64,000 bases of DNA from CAIYRG01 sp963747255 (GCA_963747255.1 CAVVEG010000006.1:1-64000); one strand, 5' to 3'. Shown: positions 8,909 through 17,497, counted from the first letter of the stretch. Numbers and translations: made by a program. The notes: a model not told the origin generated them from the sequence alone.

Positions 8909-9864
8909 CGACACGGCGCCAATTGCTGGCCGGCATGGCGGGCACAGCCGCAGGCGCTTTCGCGCGCCCGCTCGCGGCGGCGCCCGCAAGCTGCACGGCG
9001 CGCAGATACGCCGCCATGATGGGCGATTATCCGCATACGCATGCTCTGGTCTCCGGCGCGGTTTCATCACCTTGCGTCGCGCTGGATTTCGCCAAAGTCC
9101 CCGCGCCCGCTGCTGCCTTCGCCCGCACCGTCGCGATGGAATTCGATGTCTCCGAACTCTCGCTGGTCACCTTTCTCATGGCGAAGGCTTACGGGCGCGA
9201 CCTTGTGCTGCTGCCTGCCGTCAATCTGGCGCGTTTCCAGCACCCCTATCTAGTTTACGATTCCTCGCGCGGAACACTGACACCGAAGGATCTGGAACAT
9301 GCCCGGATCGGCACGCGCCTCTTTACCGCCACCACGCCCACCTGGCTGCGCGGCATTCTCGCCGCGGATTACGGCGTCGATCTCGGGCGGATCCGGTGGC
9401 AGGCCTGGCAGGCCCCCAATGTGCCCGAATACCGCGATCCCGCCAATGTCGGGCGGATTGGGCAAACCGATCTCGCGCGCCTGCTGTTTTCCGGCGCGGT
9501 GGACGCAATCGTCACCGACCCCGTGCCGGACGATCCACGGCTGAAATCCGTGATCCCGGATCCCGATGCCGCGGCCAGGGCCTGGGCGGCGAACAATCAC
9601 GCCATCCAGATCAATCATATGGTCGTGGTGAAGCGGGAGATCGCCGAACGTGATCCGGAAGCGGTGCGCGAAATCTGGCGCATGATGAAGGAATCGAAGC
9701 GGCGGGCCGGCCCCGACGGCAATCCCGGATACACCCCCTTTGGCATGGAAGCCAACCGGCGCAATCTCGAGGCCGGAATCGATTACATCACCCGCACGGG
9801 TGTCATTCCCCGTAAATTTTCCGTGGACGAATTATTCCATCCGGTAACCGCCGCGCTGGCCTGA
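8905..9864 (+). CDS. Tat-exported substrate-binding-like protein (dihydroxyphthalate decarboxylase-like fold)
   Basis: A 319-residue protein with a twin-arginine-like signal (TTRRQLLAGMAGTAAG). The body resembles the periplasmic-binding-protein-fold proteins grouped with 4,5-dihydroxyphthalate decarboxylase and nitrate/taurine-type ABC binding proteins. It has an early 'MAMEFDVSELSLVTFLMAKAYG'-like region (here EFDVSELSLVTF at about residue 80), then the typical WLRGILAADYGVD followed by a segment describing the second lobe (GAVDAIVTDP). An exported copy is more likely a ligand-binding protein or lipoprotein-like receptor than a cytosolic decarboxylase. No ABC permease is adjacent. It is coupled to the upstream exported protein by an ATGA overlap. 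Confidence 0.65.
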   Translation: MTTRRQLLAGMAGTAAGAFARPLAAAPASCTARRYAAMMGDYPHTHALVSGAVSSPCVALDFAKVPAPAAAFARTVAMEFDVSELSLVTFLMAKAYGRDLVLLPAVNLARFQHPYLVYDSSRGTLTPKDLEHARIGTRLFTATTPTWLRGILAADYGVDLGRIRWQAWQAPNVPEYRDPANVGRIGQTDLARLLFSGAVDAIVTDPVPDDPRLKSVIPDPDAAARAWAANNHAIQINHMVVVKREIAERDPEAVREIWRMMKESKRRAGPDGNPGYTPFGMEANRRNLEAGIDYITRTGVIPRKFSVDELFHPVTAALA

Positions 9865-10030
9865 AAGCAGGATCCCTGCGCGGCTGGCCGGACCGTGAAC
9901 CAGACCCCGGAATGCGGCCGGACTGTGGCTAAGACCCGGAAGTTAAACGGGATTTAACCACACTATCATTGCCTTGGTGGTTCCCGGAGCAGATACTTCG
10001 CGGCAAAGAGCTTTGGCAGGAGCAAAAGCG

Positions 10031-10507
10031 ATGAAGCGAAGCATAAAAATACTCGGCGCGGTGGGAGCCCTGACCATGCTGCTGGCCGGTTGCGCCTATG
10101 ACCCGTATTACGACGGTTACAACGGGTACGGATCATACGGAGCCTATGGCGGCTACGGCTATGGTTACCCCTATTACGGCAGCGCCTACGCCGATTACTA
10201 CGATTACGGCTATCCCTCGTATGGCTACTACGGGGCGCCGATCGGGTTGGGATTCGGCTTTGGCGATTACGGTTATGGCGGTTACGGTGGGCGCGGCTTC
10301 GACCGTGACCGCTTCGGCCGCGGCGGGGGATTTGAACGTGGCGGCGTTCGCGGCGGCGGGTTTCAGCGCGGGGGCGGCGGCTTCGCTGGCGGTGGAGCAA
10401 GAGCCGGAGGCGGCTTCGCCGGGCGCGCTGGCGGCTTCGCGGGTGGCGGAGGAGGATTCTTCGGTGGTGGATCGCGCTCGGGCGGCGGAACGGGCGGAAG
10501 GCGCTGA
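10031..10507 (+). CDS. Tyr/Gly-rich lipoprotein
   Basis: A 158-residue predicted lipoprotein with a lipobox LAGC (cysteine at about residue 18). The mature front half is built of Y-G-x repeats (tyrosine nearly every second or third residue), and the back half of Gly/Arg/Phe repeats such as GGGFERGG and GGFAGG. Such low-complexity exported proteins are common in this class and usually unassigned. ATG 10031 has AGGAG upstream. A strong terminator follows. The same Tyr-rich-then-Gly-rich design occurs in the protein at 12860, on the other side of groESL. Confidence 0.75.
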   Translation: MKRSIKILGAVGALTMLLAGCAYDPYYDGYNGYGSYGAYGGYGYGYPYYGSAYADYYDYGYPSYGYYGAPIGLGFGFGDYGYGGYGGRGFDRDRFGRGGGFERGGVRGGGFQRGGGGFAGGGARAGGGFAGRAGGFAGGGGGFFGGGSRSGGGTGGRR

Positions 10508-10516
10508 GCAAATGCA

Positions 10517-10546
10517 AAAAGGGCCGGAGATTTTCCCGGCCCTTTT
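10517..10546 (+). terminator. Rho-independent terminator
   Basis: The stem GGGCCGG (10521-10527) pairs with CCGGCCC (10536-10542) around an 8-base loop, with AAAA before and TTTT after. It lies 10 bases past the lipoprotein stop and faces the convergent groEL end, so it can serve both strands. Confidence 0.85.
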
Positions 10547-10559
10547 CGTAACGGGACTG

Positions 10560-10596
10560 AAATGGCCGGGTCGCGCTTGTCGCTCCCCGGCCATGA
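10560..10596. repeat. Palindromic intergenic repeat (GCCGGG type)
   Basis: ATGGCCGGG at 10562-10570 and CCCGGCCAT at 10587-10595 form an inverted repeat in the gap before groEL. The arms are the same as those in the hairpin at 71-94. Confidence 0.6.
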
Positions 10597-10605
10597 CAGG
10601 AATTT

Positions 10606-12252
10606 TTAGAAGTCCATGTCGCCCATGCCGCCGCCATGGCCATGGCCGCCACCTGCGGGCGCCGATTGCTTCTGCGGCCGGTCCGCAACCATCGCTTCGG
10701 TCGTGATCAGGATACCGGCAACCGAGGCCGCATCCTGAAGCGCCGTCCGGACCACTTTGGTCGGGTCCACGATGCCGGCTTCGACCAGATCGACATACTC
10801 TTCCTTCTGGGCATCGAAGCCGAAGGTGTTGGACCTCTGCTCGAGCAGCTTGCCGACAACGATCGAGGCTTCAACGCCGGCGTTCTCGACGATCTGACGC
10901 AAGGGGGCCTGGATCGCCTTGCGGACGATGGCGATACCTGCGTTCTCGTCCTCGTTCGATCCCTGCAAACCGTTCAGCACCTTGGTCGCGTAAAGGAGCG
11001 CCGCGCCGCCGCCGGGAAGAATGCCTTCCTCGACCGCCGCCTTGGTGGCGTTGAGCGCGTCATCGACGCGGTCCTTCTTCTCCTTCACCTCGACTTCGGT
11101 CGCGCCGCCGACGCGGATAACCGCCACGCCGCCTGCGAGTTTCGCCAGCCGCTCCTGCAGCTTCTCGCGGTCATAGTCGGAGGTCGTCTCTTCGATCTGC
11201 TGCTTGATCTGACCGACCCGGGCCTGAATGTCGTTCTTCTTGCCCGCCCCGTCGATGACGGTGGTGTCGTCCTTGGTGATCCGCACCTTCTTCGCGGTGC
11301 CAAGCATGCTGACCTTCACGTTCTCCAGCTTGATCCCGAGATCTTCGCTGATCACCTGGCCGCCCGTGACAATGGCGATGTCTTCCAGCATGGCCTTGCG
11401 GCGATCGCCGAAGCCCGGAGCCTTGACAGCCGCGACCTTCAATCCACCGCGCAGCTTGTTGACCACGAGAGTGGCCAGCGCTTCGCCTTCAACTTCTTCC
11501 GCGATGATGAGCAGCGGACGTCCGGCCTGCACGACGGCTTCCAGAATGGGAAGCATCGGCTGCAGCGAGGAAAGCTTCTTCTCATGGATGAGGATGTAGG
11601 GCTCTTCCAGCTCGCAGACCATCTTGTCGGCGTTGGTGATGAAATAGGGCGAGATATAGCCGCGGTCGAACTGCATGCCTTCTACGACTTCGAGCTCGGT
11701 CTCGAGGCTCTTGGCCTCTTCCACCGTGATCACGCCTTCGTTGCCGACTTTCGCCATCGCTTCGGCGATCATCTGGCCGACCGTGGTGTCGCCATTGGCC
11801 GAAATCGTGCCAACCTGGCCGATCTCTTCGTTCGACTTCACCTTCTTGGAGCGCTTCTTGAGGTCGGCGACAACGGCCTCGACCGCTTTCATCACGCCGC
11901 GCTTCAGGTCCATCGGGTTCATGCCGGCCGCAACCGATTTGGAGCCTTCGCGCACGATCGCCTGGGCCAGTACGGTCGCCGTCGTGGTGCCGTCACCAGC
12001 CTTGTCATTGGTCTTCTGGGCGACTTCGCGCACCATCTGCGCGCCCATATTCTCGAACTTGTCGGAAAGCTCGATCTCTTTCGCCACCGTCACGCCGTCC
12101 TTGGTCGTGCGGGGCGCGCCGAAGCTCTTGTCGAGCACGACGTTGCGGCCCTTGGGCCCCAGCGTCACGCGTACGGCATCGGCCAGCACATCGACGCCGC
12201 GAAGAAGCTTCTCGCGGGCATCGGCGCCGAATTTTACGTCTTTAGCTGCCAT
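10606..12252 (-). CDS. groL: Chaperonin GroEL
   Basis: The 60-kDa chaperonin subunit, 548 residues, which forms the double-ring ATP-driven folding chamber with GroES. The N-terminus (AAKDVKFGADAREKLLRGV), the ATP-binding segment TLGPKGRNVVLDKSFG and the DGTTTATVLAQAI motif are canonical. The C-terminus ends in a Gly/Met-type tail with added histidines (GGGHGHGGGMGDMDF), typical of class members. It lies 47 bases downstream of groES in one operon. Full length and apparently intact. Confidence 0.98.
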   Translation of the reverse strand: MAAKDVKFGADAREKLLRGVDVLADAVRVTLGPKGRNVVLDKSFGAPRTTKDGVTVAKEIELSDKFENMGAQMVREVAQKTNDKAGDGTTTATVLAQAIVREGSKSVAAGMNPMDLKRGVMKAVEAVVADLKKRSKKVKSNEEIGQVGTISANGDTTVGQMIAEAMAKVGNEGVITVEEAKSLETELEVVEGMQFDRGYISPYFITNADKMVCELEEPYILIHEKKLSSLQPMLPILEAVVQAGRPLLIIAEEVEGEALATLVVNKLRGGLKVAAVKAPGFGDRRKAMLEDIAIVTGGQVISEDLGIKLENVKVSMLGTAKKVRITKDDTTVIDGAGKKNDIQARVGQIKQQIEETTSDYDREKLQERLAKLAGGVAVIRVGGATEVEVKEKKDRVDDALNATKAAVEEGILPGGGAALLYATKVLNGLQGSNEDENAGIAIVRKAIQAPLRQIVENAGVEASIVVGKLLEQRSNTFGFDAQKEEYVDLVEAGIVDPTKVVRTALQDAASVAGILITTEAMVADRPQKQSAPAGGGHGHGGGMGDMDF

Positions 12253-12299
12253 GTTCTTTGTCTCCAGATTTTAAATTTGCGTTTCTTGGCGGGCGGTTA

Positions 12300-12614
12300 T
12301 CAGGCGGCCTTCTTCGAGGCTTTGCGGCCCTCGACGATGCCCATGATGTCGGACTCCTTCATGATCAGGAGTTCTTCGCCGTCGATCTTGACTTCCGTGC
12401 CCGACCATTTGCCGAACAGCACGAAATCGCCGGGCTTCACTTCCGGGGGGACGCGTTTGCCGAAATCGTCCAGCGCGCCGGGTCCGACGGCGATGATTTC
12501 GCCTTCCTGCGGCTTCTCCTGCGCGGTCTCAGGAATAATGATGCCACCGGCGGTCTTCTGCTCTTCCTTCACGCGGCGAACGACTACGCGGTCGCCAAGA
12601 GGACGGAATCTCAT
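12300..12614 (-). CDS. groS: Co-chaperonin GroES
   Basis: The 10-kDa co-chaperonin that caps GroEL, 104 residues. It begins MRFRPLGDRVVVRR and contains the mobile-loop region (KTAGGIIIPE) and the conserved VGPGALDDFGKRVPPEVKPGD and VLFGKWSG segments. The start at 12614 is chosen because GAGGAG lies 5-10 bases upstream; an in-frame ATG-like extension to 12629 adds five residues without support. First gene of the groES-groEL operon, preceded by a CIRCE-like operator. Confidence 0.97.
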   Translation of the reverse strand: MRFRPLGDRVVVRRVKEEQKTAGGIIIPETAQEKPQEGEIIAVGPGALDDFGKRVPPEVKPGDFVLFGKWSGTEVKIDGEELLIMKESDIMGIVEGRKASKKAA

Positions 12615-12681
12615 GAGTGATCTCCTCAAAGTGTTTAAAATTCAGACTGTTAGGATACGGTGCCCCTGACATTAAGGCTTG

Positions 12682-12708
12682 GCAGCACTCCCCAAGGGTG
12701 AGTGCCAG
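12682..12708 (-). promoter_or_regulatory. CIRCE-like operator for HrcA
   Basis: An inverted repeat GCAGCACTC-N9-GAGTGCCAG lies 68 bases upstream of the groES start. The core CACTC-N9-GAGTG matches the CIRCE element bound by the HrcA heat-shock repressor, and the outer bases deviate from TTAG/CTAA. It is placed in the leader or promoter of groES-groEL, as expected. It also sits 151 bases upstream of the divergent gene at 12860, so it could influence both. Confidence 0.8.
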
Positions 12709-12859
12709 CCGTCGCGAGGAGGAGATAGGCGCCCTTCGTCAGCGGGTCAAGAGCGAGGTACGAAAGAAATATGAAGTTTCAGCGATCTCTTTCGTTCACG
12801 GGGCGTTCAGGCGACAGGTGCGAGGTTCCTCGCGGTTGGTGGGCAAGAGAGGTAAAAAA

Positions 12860-13921
12860 ATGAGACGCGTGACGAAGGCCGTAATGGCGGCGATCGCACT
12901 GGCCGGAGCGGCTGCGGCTCTGTCCGCGCCCGCCAATGCCCAGGGACTGAGTTTTGGAGTGACCGTCGGGGATCCCTATGCCGGCGGGTACTACGGACCC
13001 GACCCCTACGGGGCGCCCCCGCCTCCTCCGGGCTACGGAGTCCCCGATCCCTATGCCGTTCCCGCACCCCCGCCATACGATCCGTATGCGTATGGTTACG
13101 GGTCGAACTACTACGACCCAAACGCCTGCTATACTTATGATTATTACAACCCACCCTGGGGTTACCCGCCGGATTATTGCAATTACCAGGTGTGGTCCGA
13201 TCCGATCTATGTCGGCGGCCTGTGGTACAGCGGCCCGGTCTACTACCGCGAGTTCGGCGGCGATCGCATGTTCTGGTTGAACGGCGGCTGGCATCGCGAC
13301 GAGTGGCGTGGAGCGCGTCCGGATCACATCGACTGGGGCCGCAACATGCGTTGGAGCGGACCCATGGTGCATGGCCGGGGATTTGCCGGTGGCGGCGGCT
13401 TTGGCCGTGGCGGCGGAGGAGCAGCCCGAGGTGGCAATTTCGGTGGCGGCTTCCGTGGCAACTTCAATGGTGGCGGCGGTGCCTACCGTGGTGGAAATTT
13501 CGCCGGCCGGACCGGCGGCGGCCCTGGACAGGGCTTTGCCGGTGGCGGTCAGCCGCAGGGAAACCGGGGCGGTTTCCGCGGCTTTGCGGGTGGTGGCGCG
13601 CCTCAGGCCCCAGGTGGTAGGGGCGGCTTCCAGGGCGGTGGCGGTGGCTTCCGGGGCTTTGCCGGTGGCGGTCAGCCGCAGGGAAACCGTGGTGGCTTCC
13701 GCGGCTTTGCCGGTGGCGGTGGAGGGCAGCATTTTGCCCAGGGTCCCGCTAACCGCGGTGGATTTGGCGGCGGTGGTGGAGGCGGTGGCGGTTTCCATGG
13801 CGGCGGGGGAGCGGCGGCTTTCCGTGGCGGTGGTAGCGGCGGCGGCCATCCTGGCGGCGGCGGGGGAGGCGGTGGCCATCAGGGCGGCGGCGGGGGGGGC
13901 GGCCGGGGCCATCACGGTTAG
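12860..13921 (+). CDS. Exported Tyr-rich then Gly-rich repeat protein
   Basis: A 353-residue protein with a Sec signal (cleavage near PANAQ). Mature regions in order: a Tyr/Pro/Gly-rich stretch (about 30-95); a Trp/Tyr block with two cysteines and FWLNGGWHRDEW (about 130-150), a pattern seen in small exported 'YXWxxGxW' proteins; then about 190 residues of Gly/Phe/Arg/His repeats ending GGRGHHG. ATG 12860 lies after GAGAGGTAAAAAA. It is divergent from groESL and shares the CIRCE-containing gap. The function is unknown; a surface or RNA/metal-binding role would only be speculation. Confidence 0.75.
   Translation: MRRVTKAVMAAIALAGAAAALSAPANAQGLSFGVTVGDPYAGGYYGPDPYGAPPPPPGYGVPDPYAVPAPPPYDPYAYGYGSNYYDPNACYTYDYYNPPWGYPPDYCNYQVWSDPIYVGGLWYSGPVYYREFGGDRMFWLNGGWHRDEWRGARPDHIDWGRNMRWSGPMVHGRGFAGGGGFGRGGGGAARGGNFGGGFRGNFNGGGGAYRGGNFAGRTGGGPGQGFAGGGQPQGNRGGFRGFAGGGAPQAPGGRGGFQGGGGGFRGFAGGGQPQGNRGGFRGFAGGGGGQHFAQGPANRGGFGGGGGGGGGFHGGGGAAAFRGGGSGGGHPGGGGGGGGHQGGGGGGGRGHHG
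13532..13717 (+). repeat. Internal direct repeat in the Gly-rich gene
   Basis: About 63 bases beginning ggctttgccggtggcggtca at 13532 recur nearly unchanged at 13655, 123 bases (41 codons) later. The copies differ mainly at third positions. The repeat keeps the frame and points to expansion of the Gly-rich tail by in-frame duplication. Confidence 0.8.
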
Positions 13922-13937
13922 GGAACATGCGGGGAAC

Positions 13938-13968
13938 AGCAGGCAAGTCTCTGAAACGGCCTGCTTTC
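13938..13968 (+). terminator. Possible weak terminator
   Basis: AGCAGGC (13938-13944) and GCCTGCT (13959-13965) can pair around a 14-base loop, followed by TTT. It lies 17 bases after the stop of the Gly-rich protein. The T tract is short. Confidence 0.4.
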
Positions 13969-14039
13969 CCTCGCGTTACCCTTCTGAGCGGCTTGACCGC
14001 GTGACTTGACCTGGAGGGCGCAGGAGCAAGGAGAAGACA

Positions 14040-14354
14040 ATGAGACTCATTGCAAAAGCAGCCCTCGGCGCCTTGGCCATGGCATCTCTGGGAGCGGTTG
14101 CGGCGACGCCAGCCAGCGCCCAGCGGATGACCGTGGAAGTCGGTCCGCGGACCGGTGTGGTGGTGGAAGAACACAACCCATGCCTGCGCGCCCCCGCGTT
14201 CCGTCCGGCCTATTGCTTCCGCCATGAGGAATGGCGGCGGTACGCGTTCAATACCGATCGCGACTGGCGTGCGCGGATGTGGCGCGAACATATGCGCCGC
14301 GAAGCGGAACGCCGCGCCAATCTGGAAGGGCGCACCTACACTTACATGCGCTGA
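14040..14354 (+). CDS. Small exported Arg-rich protein
   Basis: A 104-residue protein with a Sec signal (cleavage after ATPASAQ). The mature part has two cysteines (NPCLRAP and AYCFRHEE) and a basic, aromatic C-terminal half (WRRYAFNTDRDWRARMWREHMRR). GGAG-rich sequence precedes the ATG at 14040. A strong terminator follows. No family recognised; it could be a periplasmic structural or stress protein. Confidence 0.65.
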   Translation: MRLIAKAALGALAMASLGAVAATPASAQRMTVEVGPRTGVVVEEHNPCLRAPAFRPAYCFRHEEWRRYAFNTDRDWRARMWREHMRREAERRANLEGRTYTYMR

Positions 14355-14375
14355 CCTTCCAGCCGGTTGCAACAG

Positions 14376-14404
14376 GGGGCGCGGTTCTCCTCCCGCGCCC
14401 CTTA
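14376..14404 (+). terminator. Rho-independent terminator
   Basis: GGGGCGCGG (14376-14384) pairs with CCGCGCCCC (14393-14401) around an 8-base loop, followed by TTACTCTTT. It lies 21 bases past the small exported protein. Confidence 0.75.
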
Positions 14405-14477
14405 CTCTTTCGGCACAGGGACGTTTCGTCTACCGGTAGGCCGGGATTGACCCGGCGCGAGCGCAATCAGAGAAGTC

Positions 14478-15866
14478 ATGGCTGAACTGAACGCGACTGC
14501 CCACCCCATCCATTGCAGCGGAGAGAATGACGTGCCGGCCAATCCGTCCGCGATCCCCAACGATCTTGAATCCTGCTGGCTGCCCTTCACGCCAAACCGT
14601 TCCTTCAAGAAACGGCCGCGGCTGCTGAGGGCCGCCGAAGGCATGTATTACCGCGACGCGGAAGGTCGGAAAGTCCTGGATGCGATTTCCGGGCTGTGGT
14701 GCGTGAATGCCGGCCACGGGCGCAAGCCGATCGTGCAGGCCATTCAGCAGCAGGCCGCCGAAATGGACTACGCGCCCTCGTTCCATTTCGCTCACCCGAA
14801 GGTCATCACGCTGGCCGCGCGTCTGGCCGCGCTCGCGCCCAGGGGGCTGGACCATGTCTTCTTCTGCAATTCCGGTTCGGAAGCCTGCGACTCGGCGATG
14901 AAGATCGCGCGCGGCCATTTTGCCGCCAGAGGCGAGAGCGGCCGCTATCGTTTTGTATCGCGCGAGCGATCCTATCACGGGGTCAATTACGGCGGCACCT
15001 CGCTGGGCGGGCTGCCGAACAACCAGAAGGGGTTCGGGCCGTTTGTTCCGGGTACGGAATACCGGCTGCCATTGCCCTATGACCCGAAGAAGGATCGCTT
15101 CACGCCGGGCGAGCCCGGGGACGGCGCCAACTATGCGGAGGCGCTGGAGCGGATCTGCGGCGAAGCCGGCGGAGAGACGATTGCCGCGGTGATCGTCGAA
15201 CCGATGACAGGCTCGGGCGGGGTATTCGCGTCCCCGCAAGGCTATCTGCCGCGCCTGCGCGAGATCTGCGACCGGCACGGCATATTGCTGATCTTCGACG
15301 AAGTCATCACCGGTTTCGGGCGGCTGGGCTATGCCTTTGCCGCGGAGCGCTATGGCGTCACGCCCGACATGATCACCTTTGCCAAGGGGGTTACCAACGG
15401 CGCGGTCCCCATGGGCGGCGTGCTGGTAAGGAGCGACATCTGTCAATCCTTCGAAGCCAGGGCCGATTACGGCATCGATCTGTTCCATGGCTACACCTAT
15501 ACCGGCCATCCGCTCGCGGCGGCGGCCGGACTCGCCACACTTGATCTGTACAGGGACGAAGGACTGTTCGAGCGGGGACGCGCGATCGAGCCCGTCTTCC
15601 GGGACGCCGTTTTCAGCCTGAGGAATGCTCCGCATGTCCAGGACATCCGTTCGGTCGGGCTTGCCGCCGCGATCGAACTGGAGCCGCTCGCCGGCGCTCC
15701 GGGAAAGCGGGGCTATGAAGCGCTGCTGAAGGCGTTTTTCGAACAGAACATGGTGGTGCGCATCAGCGGCGACACGGTGGTGCTGATCCCGGCGCTGATT
15801 GTCGGCGAAGACGAGCTTTTGCGGATGGCCGAGGGCGTGCGGGCGGTGCTGGAGAATCTGGAATGA
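14478..15866 (+). CDS. Class III PLP-dependent aminotransferase (omega-amino acid:pyruvate type)
   Basis: A fold-type I aminotransferase of about 460 residues that moves an amino group from an omega-amino acid or amine to pyruvate, making alanine. Signs are the N-terminal GLWCVNAGHGRKPI, the PLP phosphate-binding NSGSEACDSAMKIAR, the aspartate in LIFDEVITGFGRLG and the PLP lysine in ITFAKGVTNGAVPMGG. These match beta-alanine/omega-amino acid:pyruvate transaminases. A GTG at 14532 with GGAGAG upstream is an alternative start. Alanine dehydrogenase follows 72 bases downstream, which would recycle the alanine formed to pyruvate and ammonium. Confidence 0.88.
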   Translation: MAELNATAHPIHCSGENDVPANPSAIPNDLESCWLPFTPNRSFKKRPRLLRAAEGMYYRDAEGRKVLDAISGLWCVNAGHGRKPIVQAIQQQAAEMDYAPSFHFAHPKVITLAARLAALAPRGLDHVFFCNSGSEACDSAMKIARGHFAARGESGRYRFVSRERSYHGVNYGGTSLGGLPNNQKGFGPFVPGTEYRLPLPYDPKKDRFTPGEPGDGANYAEALERICGEAGGETIAAVIVEPMTGSGGVFASPQGYLPRLREICDRHGILLIFDEVITGFGRLGYAFAAERYGVTPDMITFAKGVTNGAVPMGGVLVRSDICQSFEARADYGIDLFHGYTYTGHPLAAAAGLATLDLYRDEGLFERGRAIEPVFRDAVFSLRNAPHVQDIRSVGLAAAIELEPLAGAPGKRGYEALLKAFFEQNMVVRISGDTVVLIPALIVGEDELLRMAEGVRAVLENLE

Positions 15867-15938
15867 CGTCGTGACTGCGGGCATCGGCAGCACCGGCGCC
15901 CCCTGCCGCAACAGGACGATGGGGAACAGGAGTTGGAG

Positions 15939-17063
15939 ATGAAGATCGGTGTCCCCAAAGAGGTCAAGAACAACGAATTCCGTGTCGGCATGACGCCTGC
16001 GGCGGTGCGCGAACTCACCGCGCGCGGCCATCATGTGCTGATCGAAACCATGGCGGGGGATGCGATCGGGCTGTTCGACGAATTGTATCGGCGCGCCGGC
16101 GGCACCATCGTCAACAACGCGGACACGGTGTTCGCGGAAGCCGACATGATCGTGAAGGTGAAAGAGCCGCAGCCAGTCGAAATCCGGCGGCTTCGCAAGG
16201 GGCAGACCCTTTTCACCTATCTGCATCTCGCACCCGATCCGGAGCAGACGCGCGGGTTGCTGGATTCGGGCGCGATCTGCATCGCCTATGAGACGGTAAC
16301 CGATGCGCGCGGCGGGCTGCCGCTGCTTGCACCGATGAGCGAAGTTGCGGGGCGGATGTCGATTCAGGCGGGGGCGCGCTGTCTTGAGATGGAGGCGGGC
16401 GGCCGCGGCATGCTGCTGGGTGGCGTGCCGGGCGTCCCGGCGGCGCGGGTTGTGGTCCTCGGCGGCGGCGTGGTCGGAACCAATGCGGCGCGCATGGCGA
16501 TGGGACTGGAGGCGCATGTCACGGTGCTCGATGTTTCGCTGCCCCGGCTCTACGAGCTCGACCTGCAATTCGGCGCCATGCTGAACACGATCTATTCGAC
16601 AATATATTCCATCGAGGAGCATGTGCTGGCTGCCGACCTCGTCATCGGCGCGGTGCTGCTGCCGGGCGCCGAAGCGCCGAAGCTGATCACCGAAGAAATG
16701 GTGAAACAAATGAAGAAGGGTTCAGTGCTGGTCGATGTGGCGATCGACCAGGGCGGGTGTTCGGAGACTTCACGCCCGACCACGCATGCCAACCCGACCT
16801 ACAGGCTGCATGACGTTGTGCATTACTGCGTCGCGAACATGCCGGGCGCGGTGGCGCGCACCTCCACCTTCGCGTTGAACAATGCGACGCTGCCATTCAT
16901 CGTGGCATTGGCCGAGCAGGGCCCCGTCAAGGCGATGGGACAGAATCCGCATCTGCGCGCCGGCCTGAACGTGTACCAGGGCGAACTGACCTATAAGGCG
17001 GTCGCCGACGCGCAGGCGATTCCCTACAAGCACGCCGAAGAGGTGCTGGGGCTGTCTTATTAG
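15939..17063 (+). CDS. ald: Alanine dehydrogenase
   Basis: NAD-dependent L-alanine dehydrogenase (alanine + NAD + water to pyruvate + ammonium + NADH), 374 residues, the usual length. It starts MKIGVPKEVKNNEFRVG and contains the catalytic lysine segment KVKEPQ and histidine segment TYLHLA (LHLAPD). The Rossmann motif is VVLGGGVVGTNAARMA with DVSLPRL, and the conserved DVAIDQGGCSETSRPTTH follows. ATG 15939 follows AGGAGTTGGAG; a TTG two codons upstream is less likely. It forms a gene pair with the aminotransferase and would keep that enzyme supplied with pyruvate. Intact. Confidence 0.95.
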   Translation: MKIGVPKEVKNNEFRVGMTPAAVRELTARGHHVLIETMAGDAIGLFDELYRRAGGTIVNNADTVFAEADMIVKVKEPQPVEIRRLRKGQTLFTYLHLAPDPEQTRGLLDSGAICIAYETVTDARGGLPLLAPMSEVAGRMSIQAGARCLEMEAGGRGMLLGGVPGVPAARVVVLGGGVVGTNAARMAMGLEAHVTVLDVSLPRLYELDLQFGAMLNTIYSTIYSIEEHVLAADLVIGAVLLPGAEAPKLITEEMVKQMKKGSVLVDVAIDQGGCSETSRPTTHANPTYRLHDVVHYCVANMPGAVARTSTFALNNATLPFIVALAEQGPVKAMGQNPHLRAGLNVYQGELTYKAVADAQAIPYKHAEEVLGLSY

Positions 17064-17146
17064 CTCATCCGGTCATGCCGTCAGAGCAGTGAGGCTAAGT
17101 GGGGCCCGCATCGGGGCGCGGCGCCCGCGCCTCGTGCGGGATGACA
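17064..17146. repeat. Short GC-rich intergenic hairpin
   Basis: Between the convergent ald and YCII-like genes, GCCCGCATC..GGGGCGCGGCGCCCGCGCC..GTGCGGG gives nested inverted repeats and ends in GCGGGATGACATTA, like the repeat ends at 7420 and 52270. It may act as a bidirectional transcription stop. Confidence 0.4.
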
Positions 17147-17497
17147 TTACATTCCGGGGCGGTTTGGAATCGCGATTACCTCGACATAGGCTTCCGGGAT
17201 CTGCAGATGCGGATGGCTGGTGAACATTTTCGCCGCTGCGTCATGCGATTCCGCGTCAACGATCAGATACCAGTTGAGATCGTTGCGGGTATCGGAGACG
17301 CCCTGCGCCGTCACGCGCTTTGTCTTGCCCAGCGGAGTTCCCCGATCGACGATGCTTTTGCCGTTGTCGTCCATCCATTTTTTCCACGCGCCCATCATCT
17401 CCTCGGAGGCGGCTTTCATTTTGTCCGGCGGAGTGTTCTTCATCCACTCTTCGACGACGCGGGCCGGAATGGAAAACAGCACGAAATAACGGTTCAT
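17147..17497 (-). CDS. YCII-like/ DGPF-type small protein
   Basis: A 116-residue soluble protein resembling the YCII-related (ferredoxin-like fold) family. It has an N-terminal MNRYFVLFSIP strand, a middle segment on position and sign of a dose (VDRGTPLGKTKRV), and an ending with LQIPEAYVEVIAIP. AAGGAGATCACC precedes the start at 17497. In other bacteria these proteins often accompany ECF sigma factors or are of unknown enzymatic role; no sigma factor is adjacent. Family call moderate, function unknown. Confidence 0.65.
   Translation of the reverse strand: MNRYFVLFSIPARVVEEWMKNTPPDKMKAASEEMMGAWKKWMDDNGKSIVDRGTPLGKTKRVTAQGVSDTRNDLNWYLIVDAESHDAAAKMFTSHPHLQIPEAYVEVIAIPNRPGM

Noticed and set aside
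10636..12669. 677-codon open frame on the plus strand
   Set aside because: Lies over groEL and groES on the other strand; composition is a mirror of those genes.
14430..16709. 759-codon open frame on the minus strand
   Set aside because: Antisense to the aminotransferase and alanine dehydrogenase genes, both with clear catalytic motifs. High GC at third positions makes long antisense frames common.
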